Shown here: in pieces, positions 54,952 to 64,000 of the stretch | Layout: every line of letters starts with the position of its first letter | How positions within the stretch are numbered: position 1 is the first letter of the stretch | Assembly: GCF_017539065.1 (NCBI RefSeq) | Contig: NZ_JAFYHP010000015.1 | Span: 1 to 64,000 of the forward strand | Direction of reading: 5' to 3' | DNA: 64,000 bases | Source: Methanobrevibacter sp. | Lineage (GTDB): Archaea; Methanobacteriota; Methanobacteria; Methanobacteriales; Methanobacteriaceae | Made by a program: the position numbers and the translations under genes | Notes under the pieces: generated by a model | The model's input: only the letters and a program-made list of their open reading frames with translations | Database searches by the model: none | Told to the model about the DNA's origin: nothing

Positions 54952-57549
54952 ATGATTGAAGAGCAAACAAAAGATTATTCAAAAAAAGAGATATTCAAAA
55001 CATTGCATCCTTGGGTTAGGCAATGGTTTGACTCTCAATTTGATGATTTTACCCCTGCTCAGAAGAAATCAATCATTGATATCCACAAAAATAACAACAT
55101 ACTTATTTCATCACCAACAGGTTCAGGTAAAACCTTAACCGCATTTTTATCGGTGATAAGTGAATTGACAACCCTTGCTGAAAAAGGTGAATTAGAAGAT
55201 AAAGTTTATTGTATCTACATCTCCCCTCTAAAAGCATTAGATAATGATATTGAAAAGAATTTAGATGAACCGCTTAAAGGAATAGAAAAAATAGCTGGAA
55301 AAAATCTCGGCATCAGAAAAGCAGTTCGAACCGGAGATACTACACAATATCAAAGACAAAAAATGCTTAAAACACCGCCGCATATCTTAATTACAACACC
55401 TGAAACACTATCCATTTTACTCGTTGCCCCCAAGTTTAGAGAAAAATTAAGCCATGTCAAATATGTTATTGTGGATGAAATTCATTCGTTGGCTGAAAAC
55501 AAAAGGGGAGTGCATTTAAGTTTATCCCTAGAACGATTACAGCATTTAATTGGACAATATACAAGAATTGGACTGTCTGCAACTGTCAGCCCCATTAAAG
55601 AGGTTGCGCGTTTTCTTGTAGGTTATGAGTATGGAGTTGAGAGAAACTGTAAGATAGTTAACATAAACTATTTAAAAGAACTGGATATGGAAGTGATGTG
55701 TCCTGTAAGCGATATCGTACTTGCTGATGAAGAAGACACCCGTCTTGGAATGTATGATTTATTGGATGATTTGATTCAAGAAAATAAGACCACATTAATA
55801 TTTACAAACACCCGTAGTGGAACTGAAAGGTTTGTTTATAATTTAAAGAAAATGTATCCTATGAACTATAACGATTCCAATATAATGGCTCATCATTCAT
55901 CATTATCAAAAGAAGTTAGGCTAGAAACAGAAAACAAACTAAAAGAAGGAAAATTAAAAGCAGTAGTTTCTTCGACATCCTTAGAGTTAGGAATTGATAT
56001 TGGGTATATAGACTTGGTGGTTTTAATCAACTCTCCAAAATCGGTTGCAAGAGCTCTTCAAAGAATCGGGCGCAGCGGACACAAATTGCATGAAAAATCA
56101 AAGGGCAGAATTATAGTTACTGATCGCGATGATTTAGTAGAGTGCTCCGTCTTATTGAAAAATGCTAAAGAAGGAAGAATTGATAAAATAACTATCCCCA
56201 CAAATTGTTTAGATGTATTGGCACAACATATTTACGGAATGAGTATTGAAAACAAATGGGATATTGATTATGCCTTTGATGTAATACGAAAAAGTTATTG
56301 TTATAAAGACCTCACACGTGATGATTACGAAGATGTTTTAAGTTATATGGCCGGGGAATACCCTGAACTTGAAGAACGTTATGTATATGCAAAAATCTGG
56401 ATTGATTATAAAGAGAACACTTTTGGAAAACGGGGAAAATTAGCCAGAATGCTTTATTCGACAAATATCGGAACAATACCTGATTCCTCGGGAGTCCTTG
56501 TTAAATATGATGGGGAAACCGTCGGAAAAATAGAAGAGTCATTTATGGAAAGACTGAAAAAAGGAGACACGTTTGTTCTGGGAGGTAAAACTTACCGGTT
56601 TAATTATGGTAAAGGAATGACAATCAATGTAACTCCCGCAAGCGGACCCCCTACAATACCTTCATGGTTTTCACAACAGCTCCCATTATCTTTTGACCTT
56701 GCAATGGATATACAAAAGTTCAGATCACATATGGAAACCCGATTTGAGTATAGGCGAAGCAAAGAAGAGATTATGGAGTTTATTTATGATTATTTATATG
56801 TTGATGATTTTGCAGCCAATTCCATTTATGAATACTTTGTTGAGCAATACAAATATGCGAAAATCCCCTCCAATCGCTGCTTACTCATTGAATACTATAA
56901 AGGATTTGGCGGGAGGAAATTCGTAATTTTCCATTCATTATTCGGTAGAAAAGTTAATGATGCATTGTCACGTGCGGTCGCTTATGTGGTTGCACAAAGA
57001 TACAATACCAATGTTACAATATCCATTTCTGATAATGGTTTTTATTTAAGTTCAGATGGCACAATTGGAGGTTTAGAATCCTTTAAACAATTAACCCCCG
57101 AAAATTTTGAAATCATCCTAACAAATTCACTGAACAAAACTGAAACATTGGCTTCACGTTTCAGACATTGCGCTGGAAGATCACTGATGACTCTTAGAAG
57201 ATATAAAGGAGAATCAAAATCAGTTGGCCGCCAACAGGTGCGGGGGAAAATATTGCTTAAATTTGTCCAGGACATGGACGATGATTTCCCAATATTAAAA
57301 GAATCAAGAAGAGAAGCTATGGAAGATTATATGGATATAAAAAATGCTTTAAAAATCATTAATATGATTGACACTGGTGAAATGGAAATAAAAACAATAA
57401 ATACAGTTATTCCAAGTCCTTTTGCATTTAACTTAGTTTCACAAGGTTATTTAGATGTTTTAAATCAAAATGACAGAGGAGAATTTACAAAAAGAATGCA
57501 CCAAGCAATAGTTGACCAAATCAAAGACAAATTAAAAGACATTTATTGA
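54952..57549 (+). CDS. lhr: Lhr-type superfamily 2 DNA helicase
   Basis: 865 residues. Motif [14 protein letters not shown] near 50, motif [11 protein letters not shown] near 175, motif [11 protein letters not shown] near 205, motif IV region [11 protein letters not shown] near 290, motif [10 protein letters not shown] near 375, then the winged-helix and Lhr-specific C-terminal domain. Archaeal Lhr acts in DNA repair and replication-stress responses. ATG at 54952 follows GAGGGG; an upstream ATG at 54811 would add 47 residues lacking a ribosome site. Confidence 0.95.
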   Translation: MIEEQTKDYSKKEIFKTLHPWVRQWFDSQFDDFTPAQKKSIIDIHKNNNILISSPTGSGKTLTAFLSVISELTTLAEKGELEDKVYCIYISPLKALDNDIEKNLDEPLKGIEKIAGKNLGIRKAVRTGDTTQYQRQKMLKTPPHILITTPETLSILLVAPKFREKLSHVKYVIVDEIHSLAENKRGVHLSLSLERLQHLIGQYTRIGLSATVSPIKEVARFLVGYEYGVERNCKIVNINYLKELDMEVMCPVSDIVLADEEDTRLGMYDLLDDLIQENKTTLIFTNTRSGTERFVYNLKKMYPMNYNDSNIMAHHSSLSKEVRLETENKLKEGKLKAVVSSTSLELGIDIGYIDLVVLINSPKSVARALQRIGRSGHKLHEKSKGRIIVTDRDDLVECSVLLKNAKEGRIDKITIPTNCLDVLAQHIYGMSIENKWDIDYAFDVIRKSYCYKDLTRDDYEDVLSYMAGEYPELEERYVYAKIWIDYKENTFGKRGKLARMLYSTNIGTIPDSSGVLVKYDGETVGKIEESFMERLKKGDTFVLGGKTYRFNYGKGMTINVTPASGPPTIPSWFSQQLPLSFDLAMDIQKFRSHMETRFEYRRSKEEIMEFIYDYLYVDDFAANSIYEYFVEQYKYAKIPSNRCLLIEYYKGFGGRKFVIFHSLFGRKVNDALSRAVAYVVAQRYNTNVTISISDNGFYLSSDGTIGGLESFKQLTPENFEIILTNSLNKTETLASRFRHCAGRSLMTLRRYKGESKSVGRQQVRGKILLKFVQDMDDDFPILKESRREAMEDYMDIKNALKIINMIDTGEMEIKTINTVIPSPFAFNLVSQGYLDVLNQNDRGEFTKRMHQAIVDQIKDKLKDIY

Positions 57550-57617
57550 CTTGAATATTAAAAAAAGATAAAAACATTAATTAATAAGATTAAATAATAA
57601 TATTAAAAGGTGATATG

Positions 57618-58001
57618 ATGGCAAAATGGAGTGCTGTAATAATAGGTTTCATACTAACAATTATAGTTAAATCATTTTTTGCACCATATGAATTTGTTGG
57701 ATTGTTGATAATAGGATTCATTACTGGATACATTGCTAAATCAGGAGCATTAGGCGGACTGTGGAATGCCGCGCTTGCAGGATCCTTTGGTACAATTGTT
57801 TGTGCAATATTATTTATTTTGGTTGCAACTCTTGGAGGAAGTTTCTTTGGCATTTTTGGAGGACTGACAGGATTTACAATCTCAGGAGTTGGAAGCTTAT
57901 TTGAGATAATTCAATCATTAATTTATTATGCGATTGTAATGGGAATTACAGGAGCATTTGGAGGAGCAATAGCTTCTAAAAATAAATCTAGGGAGAAATA
58001 A
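57618..58001 (+). CDS. Small glycine-rich membrane protein (DUF5518-like)
   Basis: 127 residues with four membrane helices rich in Gly and Ala (for example GLLIIGFITGYIAKSGALGG, then GGSFFGIFGGLTGFTISG). The pattern resembles the DUF5518 family of archaeal membrane proteins. ATG at 57618 sits three bases after GGTGATATG; the ATG at 57615 is too close to the ribosome site. The next membrane protein starts two bases after its stop. Confidence 0.65.
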   Translation: MAKWSAVIIGFILTIIVKSFFAPYEFVGLLIIGFITGYIAKSGALGGLWNAALAGSFGTIVCAILFILVATLGGSFFGIFGGLTGFTISGVGSLFEIIQSLIYYAIVMGITGAFGGAIASKNKSREK

Positions 58002-58002
58002 A

Positions 58003-58413
58003 ATGAACAAATTTACAGATATAAATTTTAAAGCCATAATATTTGGAGCAGCAATAGCTGGTGCATTTATATTATTTGGATGGCAAATTTGGGATTGGTT
58101 TTATCCATTTTCAGCAATAGGTCTTTTATATGCGGGATATGGTCAAAACGACTTAAAAAAAGGAACATTTGCTGGTGCATTTGCATCAACACCAATTATT
58201 GTTTTAACATTCCAAGGGTACATGGGACAGTTTGATGGATTTTTCCTGACTGAAGATGGAATGATGGCTTTAACAATATTAATTCTCGCCGTTGGTGCTT
58301 TTGTTGGTTTCGTTGGCGCATGGACAAAAAGAAGCCGTGTTAAAGCATTAGAAGACTATGAAAAAAAACAGAATATTGGTAAAAATAAAAATAAAAAGAA
58401 AAATGAAAAATAA
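58003..58413 (+). CDS. Small membrane protein with basic tail
   Basis: 136 residues with four hydrophobic segments and a lysine-rich cytoplasmic tail (KNKNKKKNEK). The second helix region carries several aromatic residues (WQIWDWFYPFSAIG). It is directly downstream of the preceding membrane protein with a GGGAG site, so both probably belong to one operon. No family recognised. Confidence 0.6.
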   Translation: MNKFTDINFKAIIFGAAIAGAFILFGWQIWDWFYPFSAIGLLYAGYGQNDLKKGTFAGAFASTPIIVLTFQGYMGQFDGFFLTEDGMMALTILILAVGAFVGFVGAWTKRSRVKALEDYEKKQNIGKNKNKKKNEK

Positions 58414-58436
58414 TAACTCTATGTTATTATTTTTTC
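58409..58436. terminator. Bidirectional hairpin terminator
   Basis: AATAATAAC (58409-58417) pairs with GTTATTATT (58423-58431) around a five-base loop, followed by a T-run on the plus strand and preceded by an A-run. It overlaps the stops of the convergent membrane-protein and purP genes. Confidence 0.65.
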
Positions 58437-59510
58437 TAATTCATCTCTTTCTATACCTCTCTTAATTTCAAGAGCGATTCTTCTTCCCATACTCATTGGT
58501 TTAGCATAAGTTAAGTAAGAGTAAGGAGAACCATCCATAAATGTGTTTGTACCACCATCAGTTCTTGCACTGATTTCGAAACAGATTACTTCTAAATTAT
58601 CATTTACTAAAGTTTGCATACAGAATGGACCGTTTAATCCTGGAGCAACTAATTTTTTAGCACTTTCAGTTAATTTATCAGCAATGTCAAATACTTGTGG
58701 AAGTAATGATTCACGAATAACAGCTGGGTGGTTACCAGTTACAACATAAGAAGGGCTTAAATCAATATCTAATTGGTCTTTTGCAGGCATTCTTACGAAA
58801 CCATCGATACTTGATTCATATCTTGTATCCATACCCATTAATTCAACTTTATCATCAAGTGCGGAGTAGAAATAGTGGATACAATAATTACAACCTGAAA
58901 CATACTCTTCAATGTGAGCTGCTTCGACATCACTGTCATCTAACCATCCACGAGCTTTCATGGCATCGATTTTTGCATCAAATTCCTCAGTAGAGGATGC
59001 TACAAAGTAACCTCTTCCTCCTCTTGCACCTGGGAATTTAACCATTACAGGACGGTCGATTTCTGAAGGGTCATTATATTTGAATGGTATTCTCACATCA
59101 CCTTCAACGAGCAATGCTCTTTCTTTGTCTCTTTCAGCTTCCCATCTGAGCACGTCTCTGTTTCCGAACATTGGGACATTGAATTTGTCTTCTACATTAT
59201 CAAGACCTGCATATGCAACAAAAGATCCGTGAGGTACAACGATTGCGTTCATGTCCCTAAGTTGTTGTTGAACGTCTTCATTGACAATGTCCTTAAATTC
59301 ATCGACGATGATGTATTCGTCTGCAACATCGAATCTTTGATATGGAATTTCTCTTCCTTTTTGACAAACGATAGCGGTTCTAAATCCTTCTTCCTTTGCA
59401 CCTTGCAAGATATGTAAAGAAGTGTGGCTTCCGAGAGTAGCTATTGTGATTTCACTTTTGTCATAACCGGCCAAAATATCTAAAATATCTTCTTTTTTAA
59501 CTTCGCCCAT
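58419..59510 (-). CDS. purP: Formate-dependent FAICAR synthetase
   Basis: Archaeal replacement for the bacterial PurH transformylase: makes FAICAR from AICAR, formate and ATP. 363 residues. TLGSHTSLHILQGAKEEGF at the front is the AICAR-binding start typical of PurP; the ATP-grasp domain spans about 120-330 (VMVKFPGARGGRGYF near 155, EISARTDGGTNTFMDGSPYS near 320). Strong GGAGAA site. A single-gene unit. Confidence 0.97.
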   Translation of the reverse strand: MGEVKKEDILDILAGYDKSEITIATLGSHTSLHILQGAKEEGFRTAIVCQKGREIPYQRFDVADEYIIVDEFKDIVNEDVQQQLRDMNAIVVPHGSFVAYAGLDNVEDKFNVPMFGNRDVLRWEAERDKERALLVEGDVRIPFKYNDPSEIDRPVMVKFPGARGGRGYFVASSTEEFDAKIDAMKARGWLDDSDVEAAHIEEYVSGCNYCIHYFYSALDDKVELMGMDTRYESSIDGFVRMPAKDQLDIDLSPSYVVTGNHPAVIRESLLPQVFDIADKLTESAKKLVAPGLNGPFCMQTLVNDNLEVICFEISARTDGGTNTFMDGSPYSYLTYAKPMSMGRRIALEIKRGIERDELEKIIT

Positions 59511-59632
59511 TTTATCTTCTCCTAAAAGAATGATATATATAAATATGTTTTTAGCAATTTATATAGTTTTATAAATAATTTTAAAAGTAATAATTAACAA
59601 AATATAACCTGAGTAATTAAGGATTGAAAAAA

Positions 59633-60163
59633 ATGTTAATTGGTTTAATTTCAGACACCCACATACCAGATAGAGCAAGAATATTGCCTCAAAAAGTTAT
59701 TGAAGCGTTCAATAATGTTGAATTGATAATTCATGCCGGTGATTTAACTTCTCCAAAAGTCATTGAGGAGCTGGAAACAATTGCTCCCGTCATGGCTGTC
59801 CAGGGAAATATGGACAGAGCCAATGGAATAGACCTGCCCAGAGCTAAAGTCATTGAAATTGAAAGTTTGAAAATCGGAGTTATACACGGAGAAGTTTATC
59901 CAAGAGCAGATGCCGACCAATTGTTATATCTGGCAAAGGAACTGGGCGTTGACATTTTGGTTTCAGGACACTCACATCAACCAAAAATAGAACAAAAAGA
60001 TGGAATTTTACTCTTAAATCCGGGCAGTCCAATCGTGCCTAGGCTTGCGGACAGAACCGTGATGCTGCTTGAAATCAATGACAAAGAAGTAGATGTCGAA
60101 ATTGTAAAAATAGGCTCACCTGTATGTAGTGCACTTGATTTTGACCAATACAAGAGGGATTGA
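59633..60163 (+). CDS. YfcE/MJ0936-type metallophosphoesterase
   Basis: 176 residues. Metal-binding motifs are in order: [20 protein letters not shown], then VIHGE and GHSHQP. Small phosphodiesterases of this type act on cyclic or other phosphodiesters in vitro, the natural substrate is unknown. ATG at 59633 is preferred to a TTG three codons upstream within AAGGATTG. The rlmE gene starts two bases after its stop. Confidence 0.9.
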   Translation: MLIGLISDTHIPDRARILPQKVIEAFNNVELIIHAGDLTSPKVIEELETIAPVMAVQGNMDRANGIDLPRAKVIEIESLKIGVIHGEVYPRADADQLLYLAKELGVDILVSGHSHQPKIEQKDGILLLNPGSPIVPRLADRTVMLLEINDKEVDVEIVKIGSPVCSALDFDQYKRD

Positions 60164-60164
60164 A

Positions 60165-60797
60165 ATGGGAAGCAAATGGCAAATGGAAAAACATAATGAC
60201 CCTTATTATAAAAAAGCTAAAAAAGAAGAATATCGTTCAAGAGCATCTTATAAACTCAAACAACTTGATAAAAAATATAAACTCATTAAAGAAGGGGATA
60301 CTGTAGTTGATTTAGGTGCCGCCCCAGGAGGTTGGTCACAAGTAGCTCTAGAAAAAGTGGGCGAAGAAGGAATCGTTGTTGGAGTCGATTTAAACAGATT
60401 TAAAAAATTTCATGAAGAGAATTATTATGGGATTAGAGGAGATTTCACAACCCCTGAAGTTCAAGAGAAAATCATGGACCTTATTGGTGGAAAAGCGAAA
60501 GTGGTAATGTCAGACGCGTCTCCTTCCCTTTGCGGCATTAAAAACATAGACCAACTTAGATCAATCGATTTAGTATATTGTGTTATTGGAATCGCCGAAA
60601 ACATTCTTGAAGAAAAGGGAAATCTTGTTATGAAAGTATTCCAAGGTCCCGAATATAAAGAAATGTTAGATTCACTTAAAGATAAATTTAGACATGTGAG
60701 AACAACAAAACCCGCATCATCACGTAAAAAAAGTTCTGAAATGTATGTTGTAGGATTAGAATACCTGCCTAATAAAAAAAAGAGAAAAAGAAATTAA
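60165..60797 (+). CDS. rlmE: 23S rRNA 2'-O-ribose methyltransferase (RlmE/FtsJ type)
   Basis: 210 residues. SAM motif [14 protein letters not shown] near 55; the catalytic K-D-K-E set is visible in SYKLKQLD (Lys), [10 protein letters not shown] (Asp), NLVMKVFQG (Lys) and SSEMYVVG (Glu). ATG at 60165 follows GAGGGATTG; the longer start lies within the phosphoesterase gene. Translationally close to that gene. Confidence 0.94.
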   Translation: MGSKWQMEKHNDPYYKKAKKEEYRSRASYKLKQLDKKYKLIKEGDTVVDLGAAPGGWSQVALEKVGEEGIVVGVDLNRFKKFHEENYYGIRGDFTTPEVQEKIMDLIGGKAKVVMSDASPSLCGIKNIDQLRSIDLVYCVIGIAENILEEKGNLVMKVFQGPEYKEMLDSLKDKFRHVRTTKPASSRKKSSEMYVVGLEYLPNKKKRKRN

Positions 60798-61217
60798 TTA
60801 AAGATTGTTATATGCTTGATTAGCAATTTTGAGTTTTTCTTTAGCATAATCAATCCTACTATCAACTTCATTTGATGGTTTGCTTGCATCTAGAGCACTT
60901 TGAACATTTTCAATAGCTGAATTCGCCCGTGTCAGCTCTAATTTAGCATCATTATAAATCTTAATATCATCAGAACCTCCAGCATAATATGTCGGTTTAA
61001 TATTATCAAATTTAACAGACAGATTATTATACTCCGCTTTCAATACTGCAAGCTCGTCATATTGTGTACCGGAAGATATTTCATTTGTAATTCCAGTTGA
61101 AACGATGCTATAACCTACATATGCCACCACAACGATTGTTGAAATAATCATGATAATTCCCACAACAGAAATTAACATAGAAGTGGATTTGAATAAGCTT
61201 AATCTTGATTTTCTCAT
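60798..61217 (-). CDS. Membrane-anchored coiled-coil protein, unknown function
   Basis: 139 residues. A basic start (MRKSRLSLFKSTS) and one membrane helix (about 16-38) are followed by about 90 extracytoplasmic residues with coiled-coil character (ELAVLKAEYNNLSVKFDNIK, then NSAIENVQSALDAS). GAGGTT precedes the ATG. Its stop abuts the rlmE stop. Confidence 0.65.
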   Translation of the reverse strand: MRKSRLSLFKSTSMLISVVGIIMIISTIVVVAYVGYSIVSTGITNEISSGTQYDELAVLKAEYNNLSVKFDNIKPTYYAGGSDDIKIYNDAKLELTRANSAIENVQSALDASKPSNEVDSRIDYAKEKLKIANQAYNNL

Positions 61218-61329
61218 ATTAACCTCAAATAATTAAATTTATCAGTTACTACTTTATCGATATTACTATATTAATGTTACTTTTTAGTGAAGATATGCAA
61301 GATTTTTTAAAGTATGAAAATATAATATT

Positions 61330-63339
61330 ATGATAATGAACTCTACTAATAAAACACAAACATCAACTGCAAAATTCGAAGAGTTTTTTGCGACATCATA
61401 TAAGGATGATGTATTCAAAATACTCGAAAAATATCCTGATGAGCGATCATTAACTGTAAATTATCAATCATTAGAAATGTTTGATCCAGACTTAGCAGAT
61501 TTATTAATTGAAAAGCCTGAAGAAGTTATTGAAGCAGCTCAAATCGCAATTAAAAATATTGATCCATTAGTGAAAGATGCAGACATCAATATTCGGTTTG
61601 ACAATTTGAGCAATATAATTCCATTAAAAGACCTTTTGAGTAAATATATTGGAACATTTGTTTCTGCAGATGGAATTGTGAGAAAAACCGATGAAATTAG
61701 GCCACGTATTGAAACCGGTGTTTTTGAATGTAGAGGTTGTATGAGATTGCATGAGGTCGAACAAACATCTGGAAACCATATAATAGAACCGTCATTATGC
61801 AGTGAATGTGGCGGAAGATCTTTTAGATTGCTCCAAGAAGAATCAAAATACATTGATACACAAACTGCAAGGATGCAGGAACCTTTAGAAAATCTATCTG
61901 GAGGAACTGAACCTAAACAGATGTTGATGATTTTAGAAGATGATTTAGTTGATGATTTAAATCCTGGAGACAAAGTAAGAATCACAGGTACATTAAAAAC
62001 ATTTAGAGAGGAAAGAAGTGGTAAATTTAAGAATTACATATATGTAAACCACATAGAACCTCTAGAACAAGAATTTGAAGAATTGCATCTTTCCGAAGAA
62101 GATGAAGAAAAAATTCTTGAATTATCACAAGACCCTCATATTTACGATAAAATTATTAAATCAACCGCCCCATCAATTAGAGGATATCGTGAAGTTAAAG
62201 AAGCTATCGCCCTTCAGTTATTTGGAGGAGCGGCTAAACAACTCGAAGATGAAACTAAATTAAGAGGAGATATTCATATTCTAATTGTTGGAGACCCTGG
62301 TATTGGTAAATCCCAAATATTAAAATATGTTTCAAGATTAGCTCCAAGAAGTATTTATACTAGTGGTAAAGGTACCAGTGGTGCCGGTTTAACTGCTGCT
62401 GCAGTAAGAGATGAACTCGGCGGATGGTCCCTTGAAGCTGGTGCATTAGTACTTGGAGACCAAGGTAATGTATGTGTTGACGAACTGGACAAAATGAGAT
62501 CAGAAGATCGTTCAGCGCTTCACGAAGCATTAGAACAACAAACTGTGAGTATTGCAAAAGCAGGAATTATGGCAACATTAAACTCAAGATGTTCCGTTCT
62601 CGCTGCTGCAAACCCTAAATTTGGAAGATTTGACAGATACAAAGTACTTGCAGAACAAATTGATTTGCCTGCACCAATTATCTCTCGTTTTGATTTGATC
62701 TTTGTTATCGAAGATAAACCAAGCAGAGAAAAAGATTCAGACTTGGCAAAGCATATTTTAGAAATACATAAAGAAAATACCGTCAATTATGAAATCGAAC
62801 CGGAATTGCTTAGAAAATATATTGCATATGCTCGTAAAAATGTCAATCCGCGCTTAACTGATGAAGCAAATGAGATTTTAAGAGAATTTTATGTAAACAC
62901 AAGAAATAGTAATCCTGATGAACAAGGCGCAGTTCCGATTACCGCCAGACAGCTGGAAGCTACTATCCGTTTAGCAGAAGCTAGTGCTAAAATTAAACTT
63001 AAAGATAAAGTGGAAAAAGAAGATGCTGATAAAGCCGTGAAACTAACCATGTTCTGTCTTAAAGATATTGGTATTGATCCGGATACCGGTGAAATTGATA
63101 TTGACCGTATTGGAGAAGGAACACCAAAATCTGACCGGGATAAAATACAAAGAGTAACTGAAGAAATTAAACTCCTTGAAGAGGAATTTGCGGGAGATGC
63201 TCCATTAAATGTATTAATTTCAAATATGGCTGAAAAATACTCAGTAAGCGAAGATAAAACCAAAGAAATTGTTAGAAAATTAGTTCAAAAAGGAGCAATT
63301 TACGAACCAAGTACTGGATATTATAGAAGCCTACTATAA
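61330..63339 (+). CDS. mcm: Minichromosome maintenance replicative helicase
   Basis: 669 residues, the archaeal 3'-5' replicative helicase, hexameric. N-terminal part with zinc motif ([10 protein letters not shown] ... CSECGG near 135-160) and OB-fold, AAA+ motor with GDPGIGKSQ near 320, [10 protein letters not shown] near 380 and the arginine finger in SRFDLIF near 455, and a C-terminal winged helix. ATG at 61330 or the in-frame one at 61336 may be used. A TTTTTTAAAGTATG box about 24 bases upstream and lack of a ribosome site suggest a leaderless mRNA. Followed by a T-rich terminator near 63349-63367. Confidence 0.97.
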   Translation: MIMNSTNKTQTSTAKFEEFFATSYKDDVFKILEKYPDERSLTVNYQSLEMFDPDLADLLIEKPEEVIEAAQIAIKNIDPLVKDADINIRFDNLSNIIPLKDLLSKYIGTFVSADGIVRKTDEIRPRIETGVFECRGCMRLHEVEQTSGNHIIEPSLCSECGGRSFRLLQEESKYIDTQTARMQEPLENLSGGTEPKQMLMILEDDLVDDLNPGDKVRITGTLKTFREERSGKFKNYIYVNHIEPLEQEFEELHLSEEDEEKILELSQDPHIYDKIIKSTAPSIRGYREVKEAIALQLFGGAAKQLEDETKLRGDIHILIVGDPGIGKSQILKYVSRLAPRSIYTSGKGTSGAGLTAAAVRDELGGWSLEAGALVLGDQGNVCVDELDKMRSEDRSALHEALEQQTVSIAKAGIMATLNSRCSVLAAANPKFGRFDRYKVLAEQIDLPAPIISRFDLIFVIEDKPSREKDSDLAKHILEIHKENTVNYEIEPELLRKYIAYARKNVNPRLTDEANEILREFYVNTRNSNPDEQGAVPITARQLEATIRLAEASAKIKLKDKVEKEDADKAVKLTMFCLKDIGIDPDTGEIDIDRIGEGTPKSDRDKIQRVTEEIKLLEEEFAGDAPLNVLISNMAEKYSVSEDKTKEIVRKLVQKGAIYEPSTGYYRSLL

Positions 63340-63368
63340 ATATCCTCATTATTTTTTCTTTTTTCAAA

Positions 63369-63405
63369 TTAATGTATGAAAATTTGTAATATAAGCATAC
63401 ATTAA
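63369..63405. promoter_or_regulatory. Inverted repeat upstream of the aIF2 beta gene
   Basis: TTAATGTATG (63369-63378) and CATACATTAA (63396-63405) are a perfect ten-base inverted repeat 17 bases apart. It lies after the T-rich terminator of mcm and about 20 bases before a TTAATATATT box (63425-63434) of the aIF2 beta promoter. Operator site or part of the terminator. Confidence 0.45.
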
Positions 63406-63468
63406 TAAATGATTAACGCCATACTTAATATATTATACTTATACTAATTTTAATAAGGAGAGATAATT

Positions 63469-63876
63469 ATGGATAAATATGAAGATTTATTAGAAAGAGC
63501 AATAGACCAATTACCTCCTGAAGTATTTGAACACAAAAGATTCAAAATTCCTAAAGCTTATTCAGATATCCAAGGTAATAGAACATTCATTAAAAACTTT
63601 AAAGATGTTGCAGAAGGTTTGAACAGAGACCCTCAACATTTATTAAAATTCTTAATGAGGGAATTAGGTACTGCAGGAAATATCGAAGGTCAAAGAGCAA
63701 TCTTACAAGGTAAATTCACACATTACTTAATTAATGAAAGAATTGAAGATTACGTAGACAAATATGTAATCTGTCATGAATGTAACAGACCAGATACAAG
63801 AATTATCAGAGAAGGTAGAATATTCTTACTTAAATGTGCTGCATGCGGTGCAACAGCACCTTTAAAATCATTATAA
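63469..63876 (+). CDS. Translation initiation factor aIF2 subunit beta
   Basis: 135 residues. The helical start and the aIF2 beta/aIF5 core ([20 protein letters not shown] near 22) precede a C4 zinc ribbon ([12 protein letters not shown] and [12 protein letters not shown]). Helps bring initiator tRNA to the ribosome with aIF2 gamma. Strong AAGGAGAGAT site. The NMD3 gene starts 33 bases later, so both may share a transcript. Confidence 0.96.
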   Translation: MDKYEDLLERAIDQLPPEVFEHKRFKIPKAYSDIQGNRTFIKNFKDVAEGLNRDPQHLLKFLMRELGTAGNIEGQRAILQGKFTHYLINERIEDYVDKYVICHECNRPDTRIIREGRIFLLKCAACGATAPLKSL

Positions 63877-63908
63877 TTCTACTTTTTTACTTATTTTTTA
63901 CCGATACA

Positions 63909-64000
63909 ATGTTTTGTCCAGAGTGCGGAAGTACAGATAAAAAAATGGTTGGAAACATCTGTATAGACTGTTTTTTAAAAGAATTCCAACTGATTGAACT
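63909..64000 (+). CDS. Ribosome export-factor homolog NMD3 (partial, N-terminus)
   Basis: 30 codons before the window edge. The start MFCPECGSTDKKMVGNICID with a four-cysteine zinc motif (CPEC ... CIDC) followed by FLKEFQLIEL is the usual N-terminus of archaeal NMD3, a large-subunit binding protein. Its place after aIF2 beta supports this. The rest lies outside. Confidence 0.8.
   Translation, partial: MFCPECGSTDKKMVGNICIDCFLKEFQLIE

Overview
The window is chromosomal DNA of a hydrogenotrophic methanogen of the order Methanobacteriales, most likely the genus Methanobrevibacter. This rests on strong AT richness, archaeal information genes (MCM, aIF2 beta, NMD3, Lhr helicase, TiaS, Thg1-type enzyme, NucS), the YcaO/TfuA pair that thioamidates methyl-coenzyme M reductase, archaeal PurP, an F420-type lactaldehyde dehydrogenase, and archaeal expression signals (TATA boxes, GGTGAT ribosome sites, leaderless starts, T-rich terminators). 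No rRNA, tRNA, CRISPR array, insertion sequence or prophage was seen. Genes are densely packed on both strands. No gene-free stretch exceeds 300 bases; the longest, before serA and before the Lhr helicase, hold promoters, an operator-like palindrome and hairpins.

Layout. 1-6851 (minus): A-type ATP synthase operon in the order H-I-K-E-C-F-A-B, with B cut by the window edge. 7017-8599: small membrane and unknown proteins and a nitroreductase. 8604-14109 (minus): an unusual carbon-acid cluster of a two-part DUF3100-like membrane protein, an MmgE/PrpD dehydratase, a U32-like TIM-barrel protein, a lone fumarase-type iron-sulfur alpha subunit and a short citrate-synthase-fold lyase. 14272-24883: tRNA agmatidine synthetase, an HTH regulator, SerA, the operon nadX-Thg1-JAMM protease, a PRC-barrel protein, a tRNA-binding OB protein and lactaldehyde dehydrogenase. 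24933-31734: two tandem TMEM175-type channels, a class III-signal pilin with a TadC-like protein, an MFS exporter, a Cna-B-like surface protein, a DUF4013 protein and an Xaa-Pro peptidase. 31784-34287: a site-2 protease, YcaO and TfuA. 34442-42425: CBS and universal stress proteins, an amidohydrolase, a zinc-ribbon protein and carAB. 42629-47614: an SNF2 helicase, nadC, RNase Z, an MscS channel and nadA. 47625-49941: two tandem MetX-like alpha/beta hydrolases, one apparently a dead enzyme. 50065-64000: NucS, a nitrilase-family amidase, a HEAT-repeat protein, an SDR dehydrogenase, Lhr helicase, small membrane proteins, PurP, a phosphoesterase, RlmE, MCM, aIF2 beta and the start of NMD3.

How genes work together. 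The ATP synthase and the MCR-modifying operon serve energy conservation. All three genes of aspartate-based de novo NAD synthesis (nadX, nadA, nadC) are here but in two places. The best candidate for an undescribed system is the 8604-14109 cluster, which looks like uptake and cleavage (or synthesis) of a di- or tricarboxylic acid whose identity the sequence does not give. Other items to check are a palindromic TATA box lying midway between two leaderless divergent genes, a conserved-length hydrolase paralog that lost all three triad residues, and several genes whose ribosome-binding sites point to an ATT start codon.
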